Shown: positions 44,314-53,526 of the stretch, one piece after another
Position numbering within the stretch: position 1 is the first letter of the stretch
Layout: each line of letters opens with the position of its first letter
From: Candidatus Obscuribacterales bacterium
GTDB lineage: Bacteria > Cyanobacteriota > Vampirovibrionia > Obscuribacterales > Obscuribacteraceae
Length of the DNA stretch: 64,000 nucleotides
Direction: 5' to 3'
NCBI GenBank assembly: GCA_020050685.1
Contig: JAGVKG010000010.1
Coordinates: 1 to 64,000, forward strand
Translations under genes and position numbers: made by a program
Notes under the pieces: generated by a model
Database searches by the model: none
What the model saw: the letters and a program-made list of their open reading frames with translations, nothing else
What the model was told of the DNA's origin: nothing

Positions 44314-47300
44314 ATGAAACCTTGGGCAAAATGGACCATACTGATTATATGGACTTGTCTTTTGCTTTATTATTCGCAGTACTGGAATCCATTTACCTCT
44401 TTCCCGGCATTGCTTAAGTACTCGGTGGTGTCAGTAATTGCCTCGGCAATTTTTGGCGCGCTGGTCATTCTCATTCAGTACTATTTGCTGATATCGATCA
44501 TTTTCCCGTTGCCGCCACGTGCTGATTCAAAAGCACCCAAGGGATTTTGGAAACGGTTCTTTCCCTTCCTCTTTAAGAAGCCCACAATTAGTCCGAAAGC
44601 TCCAACCCAGCTCAACGATTTGATTGGCAATCAAGAAGCGAAGCAAGAAATTCGTGAGGTCATCGATATGATCTCGCATCCGGAGCATTATTCCGATTCT
44701 GGGGCAGACGTGCCAAAGGGCATGTTGTTCGTTGGACCACCTGGCGTCGGCAAAACTCTTTTTGCTCGCGCCATCGCCAATGAAATTGGCATTCCTTTTT
44801 ATGTTGTCGAAGGCTCAGCTTTATCCGGCCTGATCATGGGACTGGGCGTTTTGAAGTTGAAGACACTCTTCCGCAAATTACGCAAACACGACAAAGCCAT
44901 TTTGTTCATCGACGAAATTGATTCAGTTGGTGGACGTCGCCAAAGTGATAAAGGTTTCGGTGGCGTTGCCGATATGACCATGACTTTGAACACATTGCTT
45001 ACGGAAATGGACGGTTTCCAGGCGTCGAATATCCTGGTGATTGGTGCCACCAATAATGATGGCATTCTCGATCCTGCCTTAATGCGCGCCGGCCGTATGG
45101 ACCGCCGCATCTATTTCCAATTGCCATCGCCTGAAGATCGCAAAGATATTTTCCGTTACTACTTGAGCAAGGTTTCTTGTGACGTCAATATCGATCTGGA
45201 AGAACTATCCAAACTAACAGTAAATTTCTCACCAGCAGAAATCGCCAATGCCGTAAATGAAGCCGCATTGATCGCTCGCAGACCGGGTGGTCCAGGCAAA
45301 GTAAACATGCAAACAGTAGAGAAGGCACTCGATCGCATTGCGGTCGGCATGCAACGCTCTCTTGTCGGTTCAGGTGTGGAGCTTGGCAATGCCGATTCAT
45401 CAATCAGATTGGCTGATGTAATTGGCATTGACGATGTCAAACAAGATGTTCTGGAAATCGTCGACTTTCTCCAGCACGGAGAAGATCTGCGCAAAATTGG
45501 TGCCAAGATTCCTAGGGGACTCTTGTTTGTTGGACCTCCCGGCGTTGGTAAAACCATGCTTGCTAAAGCAGTAGCCAATGAAGCTGGCGTTCCTTTTTAT
45601 GGCATGTCTGCCAGTTATTTCAAAAGTGCGTTTGCCGGCGAAGGTGCTGGTCGAATTCGCGCACTGTATTCACAAGCACGCAAGAGCCCAGCAGCGATTG
45701 TATTTATTGACGAAATTGATGCCATTAGCGGCACTATGTCGGAAGCTGGCAACACCCGGACAACAGAGCTCAATCAGCTTTTGATCGAGCTCGATGGTAT
45801 CGGAAGATCAAATGTAATTACAATCGGCGCAACAAACACTGAACAAAGTTTGGATCCTGCCTTCATGCGTTCGGGGCGATTTGATCGCAAAGCATACATT
45901 GGATTACCCGATGCAGAAGCTCGCAAAAAAATCTTTGCCAAATACTTAAAAGATATCAAATTGGCATCGGAGCCTGACCTCGAAAAGTTAGCTAAACAAA
46001 CAACCAACTTCTCCGGCGCAGATATTGCCGCTTGCGTTAATGAGGCGGCAATCATTGCCGTGCGTGGCAGCAAGATGCACGTTGAAGAAGTGGATTTGGA
46101 AGCTGCTGTGGATCGAATTTCGGTAACTGCAGGTCACAAGCTAAATACCTATGGTATGAACATGGCTCGCGTACCGGATATCGATGTACGCTTGGATGAC
46201 ATCAAGGGTATGGAAGAAGCCAAGGCAGAAGCTGCCGAAGTGGTGGCATTGCTTAAAAATGCAGACCGCATTCGCGAAACTGGCATGAAGGCTCCCAAGG
46301 GTGTACTACTTGTTGGACCACCCGGAACAGGTAAGACAATGCTCGCCAAAGCCATTGCCAACGAAGCAGGCGTTCCCTTCTACGCACTCTCCGGTGGAGA
46401 TTTCCAATCAATGTGGGCAGGCGTCGGCGCCAATCGCGTACGTGCTGTTTACGAACAAGCTCGTCGCTCCGGCAAACCGGCAATTGTATTCATTGACGAA
46501 ATTGATGCGATTGGTGCAAAGCGCGGAATAGACATGGGCGGTGGTGCGGTTCAAGATTCAAATAAAACTTTAAATCAGTTCTTAGTCGAACTGGATGGTT
46601 TCGGCAAACACAAAGTCTTGACCATTGGTGCCACCAACAATCCCAATATGCTTGATCATGCTTTGCTTCGTCCAGGTCGCTTTGACAGACGCATTGACGT
46701 TCCTCTACCAAATCTCGAAGGCAGAGAAGCGATTCTCCGCTACTATCTGAAGAGAACTTCAACCGATGAGACGGTATCCGCACTTGATGTAGCGCGCATG
46801 ACAGTCTTCAGCTCCGGTGCGGATTTGGCAAATATTGTCAATGAGGCAGGATTGATGGCGATTCGCGATGGCAGACCGAAGATCTGTCAAAAGGATCTAA
46901 TTTCCGCCATTCAAAGAGTGCAATTTGGTATGTCATATCATCGCAGTGTTCTGGTCAATGAACTGAAGGCGACTGCCTATCACGAAGCAGGACACGCCAT
47001 GGTTTGCTATTACCGCAACCGTCGCGATCTAATTCAAGCTGTCACCATTGTTCCAAGTGGTGCCGCACTGGGTTATATGTGGCCGATTGCAAAAGAAGAT
47101 TTTGTCCAGAAAAACAAACACGAGTACTTGGTTGATATAGAAGTTGCTCTTGGTGGTTATTCGGCCGAGAATTTGTACATGGAGACAACCACATCCGGTG
47201 TTTCATCGGATCTAGCGAAAGTCGGACAAATCGCTTCACGCATGGTGCGCCATTGGGGCATGGGCAGTTTCAAGTTCAATACCGAACTTGCTTTCGGCTC

Positions 47301-47742
47301 GGATCCTGAGTATGCACACGGCAAGCCCCAGCAATCGTCTCCTGAGACAGAACGCGAGATTGAATTGCAAATCAAAGATATTGTCGACAAGTGTCTGGAA
47401 AACGTTCACAATCTCTTGCGCTCACGCAGAGCACAGTTAGATCGCTTAGCCATAGCCCTAGTAGACAAGGAAACTCTCTACTACCGCGATCTAGTGGCAA
47501 TCTTAGAACCAGAAAGACCTGCAGATGAAGTCGAACGAGAGGTGATGCAACTTGCCGAACGCAAGTTCGTCGGCAAACCTCCAGTCATCAACATAGAAGC
47601 GATTGGCAGCACCGGTGGTGGTGGCATTACCGCAAACCCAGGAAATGGCTCTAAGGGCACCACGGGCGGCTCTCAGGGAGCTTCTGGCGGCAATCCTTCG
47701 AATAATCGGACTAGCAATCAAGATCCGCCACAGGCGATTTGA
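44314..47742 (+). CDS. Triple-AAA+ FtsH-like membrane protease
   Basis: 1142 residues. Two membrane segments at the N-terminus (about 6-23 and 32-62) have only a short loop between, so the FtsH extracytoplasmic domain is missing. Three complete AAA+ modules follow, with Walker A near residues 141 (GPPGVGKT), 407 (GPPGVGKT) and 668 (GPPGTGKT). Each has Walker B FIDEIDS/A and an SRH ending in the arginine pattern (RAGRMDRR, RSGRFDRK, RPGRFDRR). An M41 peptidase domain follows, with HEAGH at about residue 890 and the third metal ligand in TSGVSSDLAKV. The tail is Gly/Ser/Asn-rich. FtsH normally has one AAA module and about 600-700 residues. GAGGAAAG precedes the ATG at 44314. All catalytic motifs look intact. 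Confidence 0.93.
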   Translation: MKPWAKWTILIIWTCLLLYYSQYWNPFTSFPALLKYSVVSVIASAIFGALVILIQYYLLISIIFPLPPRADSKAPKGFWKRFFPFLFKKPTISPKAPTQLNDLIGNQEAKQEIREVIDMISHPEHYSDSGADVPKGMLFVGPPGVGKTLFARAIANEIGIPFYVVEGSALSGLIMGLGVLKLKTLFRKLRKHDKAILFIDEIDSVGGRRQSDKGFGGVADMTMTLNTLLTEMDGFQASNILVIGATNNDGILDPALMRAGRMDRRIYFQLPSPEDRKDIFRYYLSKVSCDVNIDLEELSKLTVNFSPAEIANAVNEAALIARRPGGPGKVNMQTVEKALDRIAVGMQRSLVGSGVELGNADSSIRLADVIGIDDVKQDVLEIVDFLQHGEDLRKIGAKIPRGLLFVGPPGVGKTMLAKAVANEAGVPFYGMSASYFKSAFAGEGAGRIRALYSQARKSPAAIVFIDEIDAISGTMSEAGNTRTTELNQLLIELDGIGRSNVITIGATNTEQSLDPAFMRSGRFDRKAYIGLPDAEARKKIFAKYLKDIKLASEPDLEKLAKQTTNFSGADIAACVNEAAIIAVRGSKMHVEEVDLEAAVDRISVTAGHKLNTYGMNMARVPDIDVRLDDIKGMEEAKAEAAEVVALLKNADRIRETGMKAPKGVLLVGPPGTGKTMLAKAIANEAGVPFYALSGGDFQSMWAGVGANRVRAVYEQARRSGKPAIVFIDEIDAIGAKRGIDMGGGAVQDSNKTLNQFLVELDGFGKHKVLTIGATNNPNMLDHALLRPGRFDRRIDVPLPNLEGREAILRYYLKRTSTDETVSALDVARMTVFSSGADLANIVNEAGLMAIRDGRPKICQKDLISAIQRVQFGMSYHRSVLVNELKATAYHEAGHAMVCYYRNRRDLIQAVTIVPSGAALGYMWPIAKEDFVQKNKHEYLVDIEVALGGYSAENLYMETTTSGVSSDLAKVGQIASRMVRHWGMGSFKFNTELAFGSDPEYAHGKPQQSSPETEREIELQIKDIVDKCLENVHNLLRSRRAQLDRLAIALVDKETLYYRDLVAILEPERPADEVEREVMQLAERKFVGKPPVINIEAIGSTGGGGITANPGNGSKGTTGGSQGASGGNPSNNRTSNQDPPQAI

Positions 47743-47777
47743 TTGCCACTAATTCAACTACTTTGGTAGCAATCCAT

Positions 47778-48347
47778 TTAACCGGGATGTTGCCAATTTT
47801 GGTTTGTCAAACTGGTGAGCACGTGATCTCGCCATTCACCATCAATGAGAAGATATTGCCTGGCATTGCCTTCAATTGTGAATCCTAGTTTCTTCAACAA
47901 ATTTTTGCTGCGTTCATTTTCCGGTCTGTAATTGGCCATAATTCGGTGCATGTTGATTTGCTTGAAAGCATAATCAATTGCCGCAGCCACCGCTTCCGCA
48001 CCCAATCCCTGATTCTGCATATTCTCCGCCACACCATAACCGATATGACACATTTGCCCAGCACCACGAACAAAATTGGAAAAATTGACATTAGCAACAA
48101 TATGATCAGGGGCGCTTTTCAGAAAAGTAAACAGGCGAAGTGATTGATCGTTTGTAAATTCTGTCAAATTATCGGCAATCTTTTTTCGCCAATATGTCTC
48201 AGTCAAAAATCCTGGCGGATACTTCGGGTCCCATTTCTGAAAATGATCACTATTCTCAGAGCGAAATTTCAAAATAGCCGGAATATCCTCGACTTGCCCC
48301 ATGCGCAAAATCAAGCGATCCGTCTCGATAAGCGGCATTTCTCTCAT
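47778..48347 (-). CDS. GNAT acetyltransferase (RimJ/RimL-like)
   Basis: 189 residues. Begins MREMPLIETDRLILRMGQVEDIPAILKF and has the acyl-CoA site IGYGVAENMQNQGLGAEAVAAAIDYAF, then NYRPENERSKNLLKKLGFTIEG, the pattern of RimJ/RimL N-terminal protein or amino-sugar acetyltransferases. The ATG at 48347 is chosen because GGGGGA precedes it and family similarity starts here; a start at 48581 would read through the repeat at 48419. Convergent with the protease gene. Confidence 0.85.
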   Translation of the reverse strand: MREMPLIETDRLILRMGQVEDIPAILKFRSENSDHFQKWDPKYPPGFLTETYWRKKIADNLTEFTNDQSLRLFTFLKSAPDHIVANVNFSNFVRGAGQMCHIGYGVAENMQNQGLGAEAVAAAIDYAFKQINMHRIMANYRPENERSKNLLKKLGFTIEGNARQYLLIDGEWRDHVLTSLTNQNWQHPG

Positions 48348-48418
48348 GACAAAATAGTCCCCCGCAATCGCACCCAATGATACACGATCACAAGCAACCC
48401 GCAGAAGTGACAACAAGC

Positions 48419-48461
48419 CGCAACGAAGCGCAGCACTGCGGAGAGCAGTGCGGAGTGTCTT
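48419..48461 (+). repeat. Hairpin element resembling the repeated leader, copy C
   Basis: GCACTGC-GGAGA-GCAGTGC with purine-rich flanks (AACGAAGCG before, GGAGTGTC after) resembles the centre of copies A and B, with a five-base purine loop. It lies between two minus-strand genes and is read on the strand opposite to them, so homology is doubtful. Confidence 0.3.
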
Positions 48462-48469
48462 GACGCTTA

Positions 48470-49516
48470 TTACGGATTGAAGGCGAAAAGAAACGTTGTC
48501 AGGAAATTGAATCCGGCGTGGCCAATTATTGTCGTAGTTGTATTGGTGTAACGTTTCACAATGCCCATTATTGTAGACCATAGTGCAACTTGAACAATAA
48601 AGACTGGGGCGTGGCTAAACTGTCCATGCAAGAGTCCGTGCAATGCAGCTGCAGGAAAAATTCCGAAGACCGGCTGAAGAGCGCCTCGAATCAGGGTTTC
48701 CTCACCAATACCCGCACACAAGGCAACAAACAGTGAAAGAATCAACGACGACTCTAAGCCACCACCGGCGGTGAATGTCCCGGCATTGTAGTTTGAGAGT
48801 TTCTGGGCCAATCCACCTTCCATTTGATGTGTAAAGTTAGACCACAGCCAGTCATAACCGAACGTAAAAAATATTAGTCCCACACCAATAGCCACTTGCT
48901 TCCAACTTGGCTTAACCCAAGCCAGACGGGCCATCGTTTGAACTGGTGTGCGCGTGATAATAATGCCGCAACCACAAGCTGCCAAAACCACAAGCCCAAG
49001 CCCATTGTATGAAAGTAATTGCTCCAGTGGCACCGGAATCGGAATTGGCAAAGCCGGCAGTTTGATGGAATTAGGATCAACCGTACCGAGCAAAAAGCCA
49101 ATTGCAGTTACATAAATGAATAGAGCAACCAAATGCGGATTCGATTCGGCGACAAAAATTCGCTGTGCCAGAAACGACTTGACCACATCGCCCTTTTTAA
49201 TCAAAGTGACAAAAACTTGACCGGAAACAATTTGGTCAATGATTGAGAAGCAGAAGGACAACCCCTTTCGCACAGGCATGAAAAGCGTTAGCAAAGTGGC
49301 GAAAGCCAGTCCGGCAATTACATAAAATCCCCAGATACTGGCATTATTTTCCATACTCCAGCCAAAAGCGGTCATAGTTTCGCCAAAAAATGCGATACCA
49401 ATGATTACCCTGAGGATCCATTCAAGCCAATGTTGATGGCGAGAGCCATGAGCCAGCAGAGCCAGGATGCAGCAGATGATGATAATGAAAAAGTCGAGAG
49501 TCAATGAAAGCCTCAC
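48470..49516 (-). CDS. CPBP-family intramembrane metalloprotease
   Basis: 348 residues with about eight membrane segments. The C-terminal CAAX/CPBP motifs are GIGEETLIRGALQP (Glu-Glu...Arg), HGLLHGQFSH and IIGHAGFNFL (His ligands). Bacterial members process or protect peptides or act in signalling; the target here is unknown. Single gene. The ATG precedes a hydrophobic N-terminus (LDFFIIIICCILALLA). Confidence 0.85.
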   Translation of the reverse strand: MRLSLTLDFFIIIICCILALLAHGSRHQHWLEWILRVIIGIAFFGETMTAFGWSMENNASIWGFYVIAGLAFATLLTLFMPVRKGLSFCFSIIDQIVSGQVFVTLIKKGDVVKSFLAQRIFVAESNPHLVALFIYVTAIGFLLGTVDPNSIKLPALPIPIPVPLEQLLSYNGLGLVVLAACGCGIIITRTPVQTMARLAWVKPSWKQVAIGVGLIFFTFGYDWLWSNFTHQMEGGLAQKLSNYNAGTFTAGGGLESSLILSLFVALCAGIGEETLIRGALQPVFGIFPAAALHGLLHGQFSHAPVFIVQVALWSTIMGIVKRYTNTTTTIIGHAGFNFLTTFLFAFNP

Positions 49517-49674
49517 AGCGCGATAAATTTAAGTAATCTGGGTATATTCTTAACAGCAATCCACATGATATTATATTGTCAAGGATTACTCATAACGGTA
49601 ACAAATACATTCAATTAGGTTTACAGGTTTCATACTCAGAATAACTGAGAAGTTCGAAGTTTGGAGGTTCCCAT

Positions 49675-49914
49675 ATGATAGAAATGAAGCGTGCATTAGC
49701 AGCAGGGGCACTCGCAGGTGCACTTGGGCTTACATTATTAGCCACTTCAAGCTTTGCCAACGGACCAATTTCAATCGGCCCAGGGCTAGCACCGGTTAGT
49801 ATGCCCAAAGTATTCGCAGCGCCGCACGTGCGTACAACACCGCTAAAGACGCAATTGTTGCAGACTTATAGACAAGTACGTACATTCTGGTTGTCTAGAG
49901 CCATAGTTAGATAG
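49675..49914 (+). CDS. Small secreted basic peptide
   Basis: 79 residues. GGAGG precedes the ATG well. The signal peptide ends near LLATSSFA, leaving about 50 residues, Pro-rich then basic (NGPISIGPGLAPVSMPKV... VRTTPLKTQLLQTYRQVRTFWLSRAIVR). No cysteine, no known domain. A hairpin follows at 49950. Confidence 0.6.
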   Translation: MIEMKRALAAGALAGALGLTLLATSSFANGPISIGPGLAPVSMPKVFAAPHVRTTPLKTQLLQTYRQVRTFWLSRAIVR

Positions 49915-49949
49915 TCCGTTAACCTCCTTCGGACTGAAGATTTACGGGT

Positions 49950-49970
49950 CACCGCCTGGCGGTGGCTCTT
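49950..49970 (+). terminator. Weak terminator-like hairpin
   Basis: CACCGCC-T-GGCGGTG is a perfect inverted repeat; with a realistic loop it gives a five-pair stem, followed by GCTCTTTGG. It is 35 bases after the small secreted peptide gene. Confidence 0.35.
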
Positions 49971-50015
49971 TGGCTTGGATTTGGGTAATGCTGCGTTTCG
50001 CTGATGATTTAATAT

Positions 50016-50297
50016 CTACTTGCCGATGCGGACGACAATTTCGTCTGGGGCGGCAAGATTTAATCTTTCTCTGGCTAGGCGCTCGAGACCCGAAGGTGAG
50101 CGGTAGTTGGTTAAACCTTCACGCAATTCTCGATTAACCTCTTCGGCCTGCGTCTGCCCAACCTTGAGGGCGGCAGCCTGCCTGTGGAGGAAGAACTGGC
50201 GCTCAACCGAACCAAAGATGGACCGTCCGGCATGGAAAATTGCCAACAGGGTAACGGCCATAACTAGGAATTCGCGGAAGGCGCGTGGTTTTGTCAT
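50016..50297 (-). CDS. FtsB/DivIC-like septum protein
   Basis: 93 residues. One N-terminal membrane segment (FLVMAVTLLAIFHAG), then a coiled coil (FFLHRQAAALKVGQTQAEEVNRELREGL) and the C-terminal ERLARERLNLAAPDEIVVRIG, which is the diagnostic end of the DivIC/FtsB family. These link the divisome complex at the septum. The ATG at 50297 gives the usual length. Downstream of the phosphohexomutase gene on the same strand, about 96 bases away. Confidence 0.85.
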   Translation of the reverse strand: MTKPRAFREFLVMAVTLLAIFHAGRSIFGSVERQFFLHRQAAALKVGQTQAEEVNRELREGLTNYRSPSGLERLARERLNLAAPDEIVVRIGK

Positions 50298-50393
50298 TAT
50301 CAGACTCGATATATACGAGACCACCAAAATACCATCTGGTTTTCCGGGTTGTCCAGAGCAAGTAAAGGGAATTAAGGTAGGACCGAGGAAAAC

Positions 50394-51869
50394 CTAAGCT
50401 CTGGCTTCGACCTTTGAGCTACCGGCTGCCGATTTGCCAGCCGCAATGTTGGCCAATATGCCATCAATTTGTTTCTGGAAATTGATCATCACCTTTTCGA
50501 TTCTTTCGTCGGAAGTTCCTTCGAAGTAAAGGCGAATCAATGGTTCGGTTCCGCTTGGGCGAACCAGAAGCCAATTGTTATCATCCAAATACAATTTCAA
50601 TCCATCGGATCGGCCGACACGCACAACTTTCTCATCGCCAATCTTTTCAAACGGACTAGCTGTTAGCTCAGCAATTAATGCCTTTTGAGTTGGCATATTC
50701 AAATGCAGATCAGCACGGCGGTGCACAAAAACAATTCCAACTTCTTTTTGCAAATCGCTCCAAATTTGTGAAAGTGGTTTTCCTTCGTATGCCATCATTT
50801 CGATAAGCAATAGGTTAGCAAGAATTCCGTCTTTCTCCGGAATATGTCCTTTGACAGAAACGCCACCAGATTCTTCACCACCGATTAGCACATCTTCTTT
50901 GCGCATGATTTCGCCAATGTATTTGAATCCAACTGGCGTTTCAAAAATCTTCAGTCCATATTGCTCGGCCATGCGATCCAATAAATGACTGGTGGCAACG
51001 GTGCGCACGATAGCGCCCTTTTGTCCGCGATTCTTCACCAAATGACGCGCAAGCAAGGCAAGGAGCTGATTGGGGCTGAGGTACTTTCCTGTCTCATCAA
51101 CAACACCAAAACGGTCGGCATCGCCATCAGTAGCAATACCAACGTCAAACTTTCCTTCAACGACAGTCTTAATTAGTTCCTTGAGATACTCACCTTTTGG
51201 TTCAGGCATGCCACCACCAAACAGGGGATCACGCCAATTGTGCAAAACTTTTGTTGTCACACCAAAAGTTGCTAAGGCTTGATCCAAATAACCACGGCTT
51301 GTACTGTAAAGCGCATCATAAGCCACTTTCAGGCCAGACTTGCCCAGGCGCTTTCCATCAACACGCGACTCAAGGGCAGACAAATAATTTGGTTGCACAT
51401 CGAATTCCGGAACTTCAACAGAATCAATCACGAAATCATCAGGCAAATCTTTGAGATGCGATGAAATGGCTTGGGTGATTTCGTTCGTGGCCGGACCGGC
51501 GTACTCAGGAATGTACTTGATACCACAATACTCTGGTGGATTGTGGCTGGCAGTAACTTGAATGGCACCAGCCGTAGGTTCTAACTGGGTCGCCCAGGCA
51601 ATCGCCGGAGTTGGCACATCGCGCTTAGCTAATTTCGCTGGCACACCCATAGAGATCAAAACTTGTGCTGCGCGCTTAGCAAAACGATCAGCCAAAAAAC
51701 GTGTGTCGTAACCAACCAGGACTGGCACCTTGTGCGATTGACCTTTGTAGTAGGTCTCCTTAACGTAGGCACCAACAGCGTAGGCAACTCTTTCCACATT
51801 GGCAAAAGTAAAATCCTCAGCAATAATTGCGCGCCAACCATCTGTCCCGAACTTGATTACATCACTCAT
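50394..51869 (-). CDS. Phosphoglucomutase/phosphomannomutase family protein
   Basis: 491 residues, alpha-D-phosphohexomutase superfamily. The four active-site regions are visible: TASHNPPEYCGIKY (phosphoserine), DGDADRFG (metal), GGEESGG (sugar) and RPSGTEPLIRLYFE (phosphate). It interconverts sugar 1- and 6-phosphates; whether glucose, mannose or glucosamine cannot be read from sequence. The ATG at 51869 begins MSDVIKFGTDGWR, the canonical start, with AGAGG nine bases upstream. Confidence 0.92.
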   Translation of the reverse strand: MSDVIKFGTDGWRAIIAEDFTFANVERVAYAVGAYVKETYYKGQSHKVPVLVGYDTRFLADRFAKRAAQVLISMGVPAKLAKRDVPTPAIAWATQLEPTAGAIQVTASHNPPEYCGIKYIPEYAGPATNEITQAISSHLKDLPDDFVIDSVEVPEFDVQPNYLSALESRVDGKRLGKSGLKVAYDALYSTSRGYLDQALATFGVTTKVLHNWRDPLFGGGMPEPKGEYLKELIKTVVEGKFDVGIATDGDADRFGVVDETGKYLSPNQLLALLARHLVKNRGQKGAIVRTVATSHLLDRMAEQYGLKIFETPVGFKYIGEIMRKEDVLIGGEESGGVSVKGHIPEKDGILANLLLIEMMAYEGKPLSQIWSDLQKEVGIVFVHRRADLHLNMPTQKALIAELTASPFEKIGDEKVVRVGRSDGLKLYLDDNNWLLVRPSGTEPLIRLYFEGTSDERIEKVMINFQKQIDGILANIAAGKSAAGSSKVEARA

Positions 51870-51978
51870 GGAAATACCTCTTGCCAAATTACTTGCTTAT
51901 TTTAGCTTGCTGAGCCGACATCTGCCACAGGCACGCGGTAATCATATTTACAGAGCATCGAGCCAGTAATCAACTGAG

Positions 51979-52752
51979 CTATAGTTTTTTTTCTTCTGCC
52001 GACGCATTAACGTCGACCGGCAGCCAGCCTCGCACTTGCAAGGATTCTGCAAAGCGAATGCCGGAATTGCGCTCGTCGTACATGGCCACTTGAAATTGAG
52101 CCATGTTGATTTTGTCTTGTCCCAAGAGCATTTCAGCTAACTTGAGCGAATTCATTTCTTGGCGACTGACATAGCCAGAATCGAGAATTAACCTCTCAAC
52201 AGGAATCTCAGGTGCCCTTGCCATCTGCGCTTTCAGCGCCTGCTCTTCCGCCTCTCCAATAAAGCGGGCTTGCTTGAGCATTTCAACAATCAAAATAACT
52301 GGCTCTGGCTGCGGCGCTACAGGTTCCGGCTTGGTTGGCTTCTCGGCTTCTTCCGCGCGTGTTTGCACAATTCTGCCATCGGCAGTAATGGCATTTACAT
52401 CCATCAACCAACGACGAGCAGACATCAAATCGTGACTGACACGCAGTCTTGGCTTGCGCAAAATAAATCCGGCATTGAGAATGCGCCAATAATCATCTTG
52501 GCACTTGATTAGGGATTCACCTGAGCGACGCAGTTTTTGCAAGAACTTTCTTGCCTTGCGCATGTAAGCAGCAATGACAGCCTGATTAGGATTTTGGGCA
52601 GAAATTTCTAGAACCTGATAATAGTTGACCGGGGGAGGGACATCCTCCGAGCGGGCAATCGTTTTGGGCAGGAGATCCGGAAACAATTCCGATAGTTCGC
52701 GCAAAGACAATGCTGCCGCCCTGGCATCTTGTGCCGCCCAGCTTTGTCTCAA
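51979..52752 (-). CDS. Hypothetical protein with J-domain-like segment
   Basis: 257 residues from TTG 52752; this frame has no ATG, GTG or TTG codon further upstream before a stop codon. NYYQVLEISAQNPNQAVIAAYMRKARKFLQKL resembles the start of a DnaJ domain but lacks HPD. The middle is Pro/Glu-rich and the C-terminal half is helical (VERLILDSGYVSRQEMNSLKLAEMLL). Cytoplasmic. Not recognised further. Confidence 0.6.
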   Translation of the reverse strand: MRQSWAAQDARAAALSLRELSELFPDLLPKTIARSEDVPPPVNYYQVLEISAQNPNQAVIAAYMRKARKFLQKLRRSGESLIKCQDDYWRILNAGFILRKPRLRVSHDLMSARRWLMDVNAITADGRIVQTRAEEAEKPTKPEPVAPQPEPVILIVEMLKQARFIGEAEEQALKAQMARAPEIPVERLILDSGYVSRQEMNSLKLAEMLLGQDKINMAQFQVAMYDERNSGIRFAESLQVRGWLPVDVNASAEEKKL

Positions 52753-52991
52753 TGCTGCACAAAGAATTTGTGATTCCAGCTCTACTTTATGTATGGGTCA
52801 GTCTCCAAACAGGTCTAGCTATATTATATAAGTGAGTTGCTTCTCATGGCTTGAGTATTGCGCAGTCGGAAACGTTGTGTCCACAGTAGTCTCCCGACCT
52901 TGCCGCAAATGACAAGTGCATCAATGTATTCCAAAGCAAATTTAGCTCTGTCAAATAACAGAACCGAGTTGAGCGATACACATACAACTAA

Positions 52992-53330
52992 CTAAGCTGA
53001 AACAGCTTCGACCTTAGCCTCTTGCTCAGCATTTTCAGTTTCAACACCTTGGGCTTTCTTGGTTTGGAAGCAATAGCTGCAGTAAACAGGGCGGTAGCCC
53101 TTTGGCTGAAATGGGACGCGAGTTGGTTTTCCACACTCGGCGCATTCCACTTGTGCTGCACGACTGGCATCCTCGCCAATTCTTTGCATGCGCATAACCA
53201 AACGACAATTAGGACAGCGCTTAGGCTGGTTAACCAAGCCTTTTACACTAAAAAATTCTTGCTCACCAGCGGAGAAGACAAATGGCTGGCTGCAATCACG
53301 ACAGGGCAAAGTTTTATCGGTAAATTCCAT
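52992..53330 (-). CDS. Zinc-ribbon protein (CxxC-x-CxxC type)
   Basis: 112 residues with two zinc modules: CRDC...CPNC (zf-trcl type, residues about 10-42) and CAEC-GKPTRVPFQPKGYRPVYCSYCF (about 64-88). Both domains are known together as small nucleic-acid-linked proteins of unknown function in several phyla. The tail is acidic. The 238 bases downstream, to the next gene, hold nothing I recognise. Confidence 0.8.
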   Translation of the reverse strand: MEFTDKTLPCRDCSQPFVFSAGEQEFFSVKGLVNQPKRCPNCRLVMRMQRIGEDASRAAQVECAECGKPTRVPFQPKGYRPVYCSYCFQTKKAQGVETENAEQEAKVEAVSA

Positions 53331-53526
53331 GTAAAAGCACCCTACGACCTTTATCGCTCAACGGAACCGAAGAGGCCAATCCTAACACGGGAATTTTCCG
53401 AGCGGAAGTCAACAGAGGCACATGCTGGGGTTTTCGCCATAGAAACTATGGAATGGCTATATAACTCCTGAGGGTGATTGCCCCGTATGGGTGATGCTGC
53501 GGCGCGTTTTGCGCCTGCGCTAATTG

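Noticed and set aside
48348-48581. 78-residue N-terminal extension of the GNAT enzyme
   Set aside because: Reads through the intergenic hairpin and into the CPBP gene; family similarity starts at MREMPLIETDRL.
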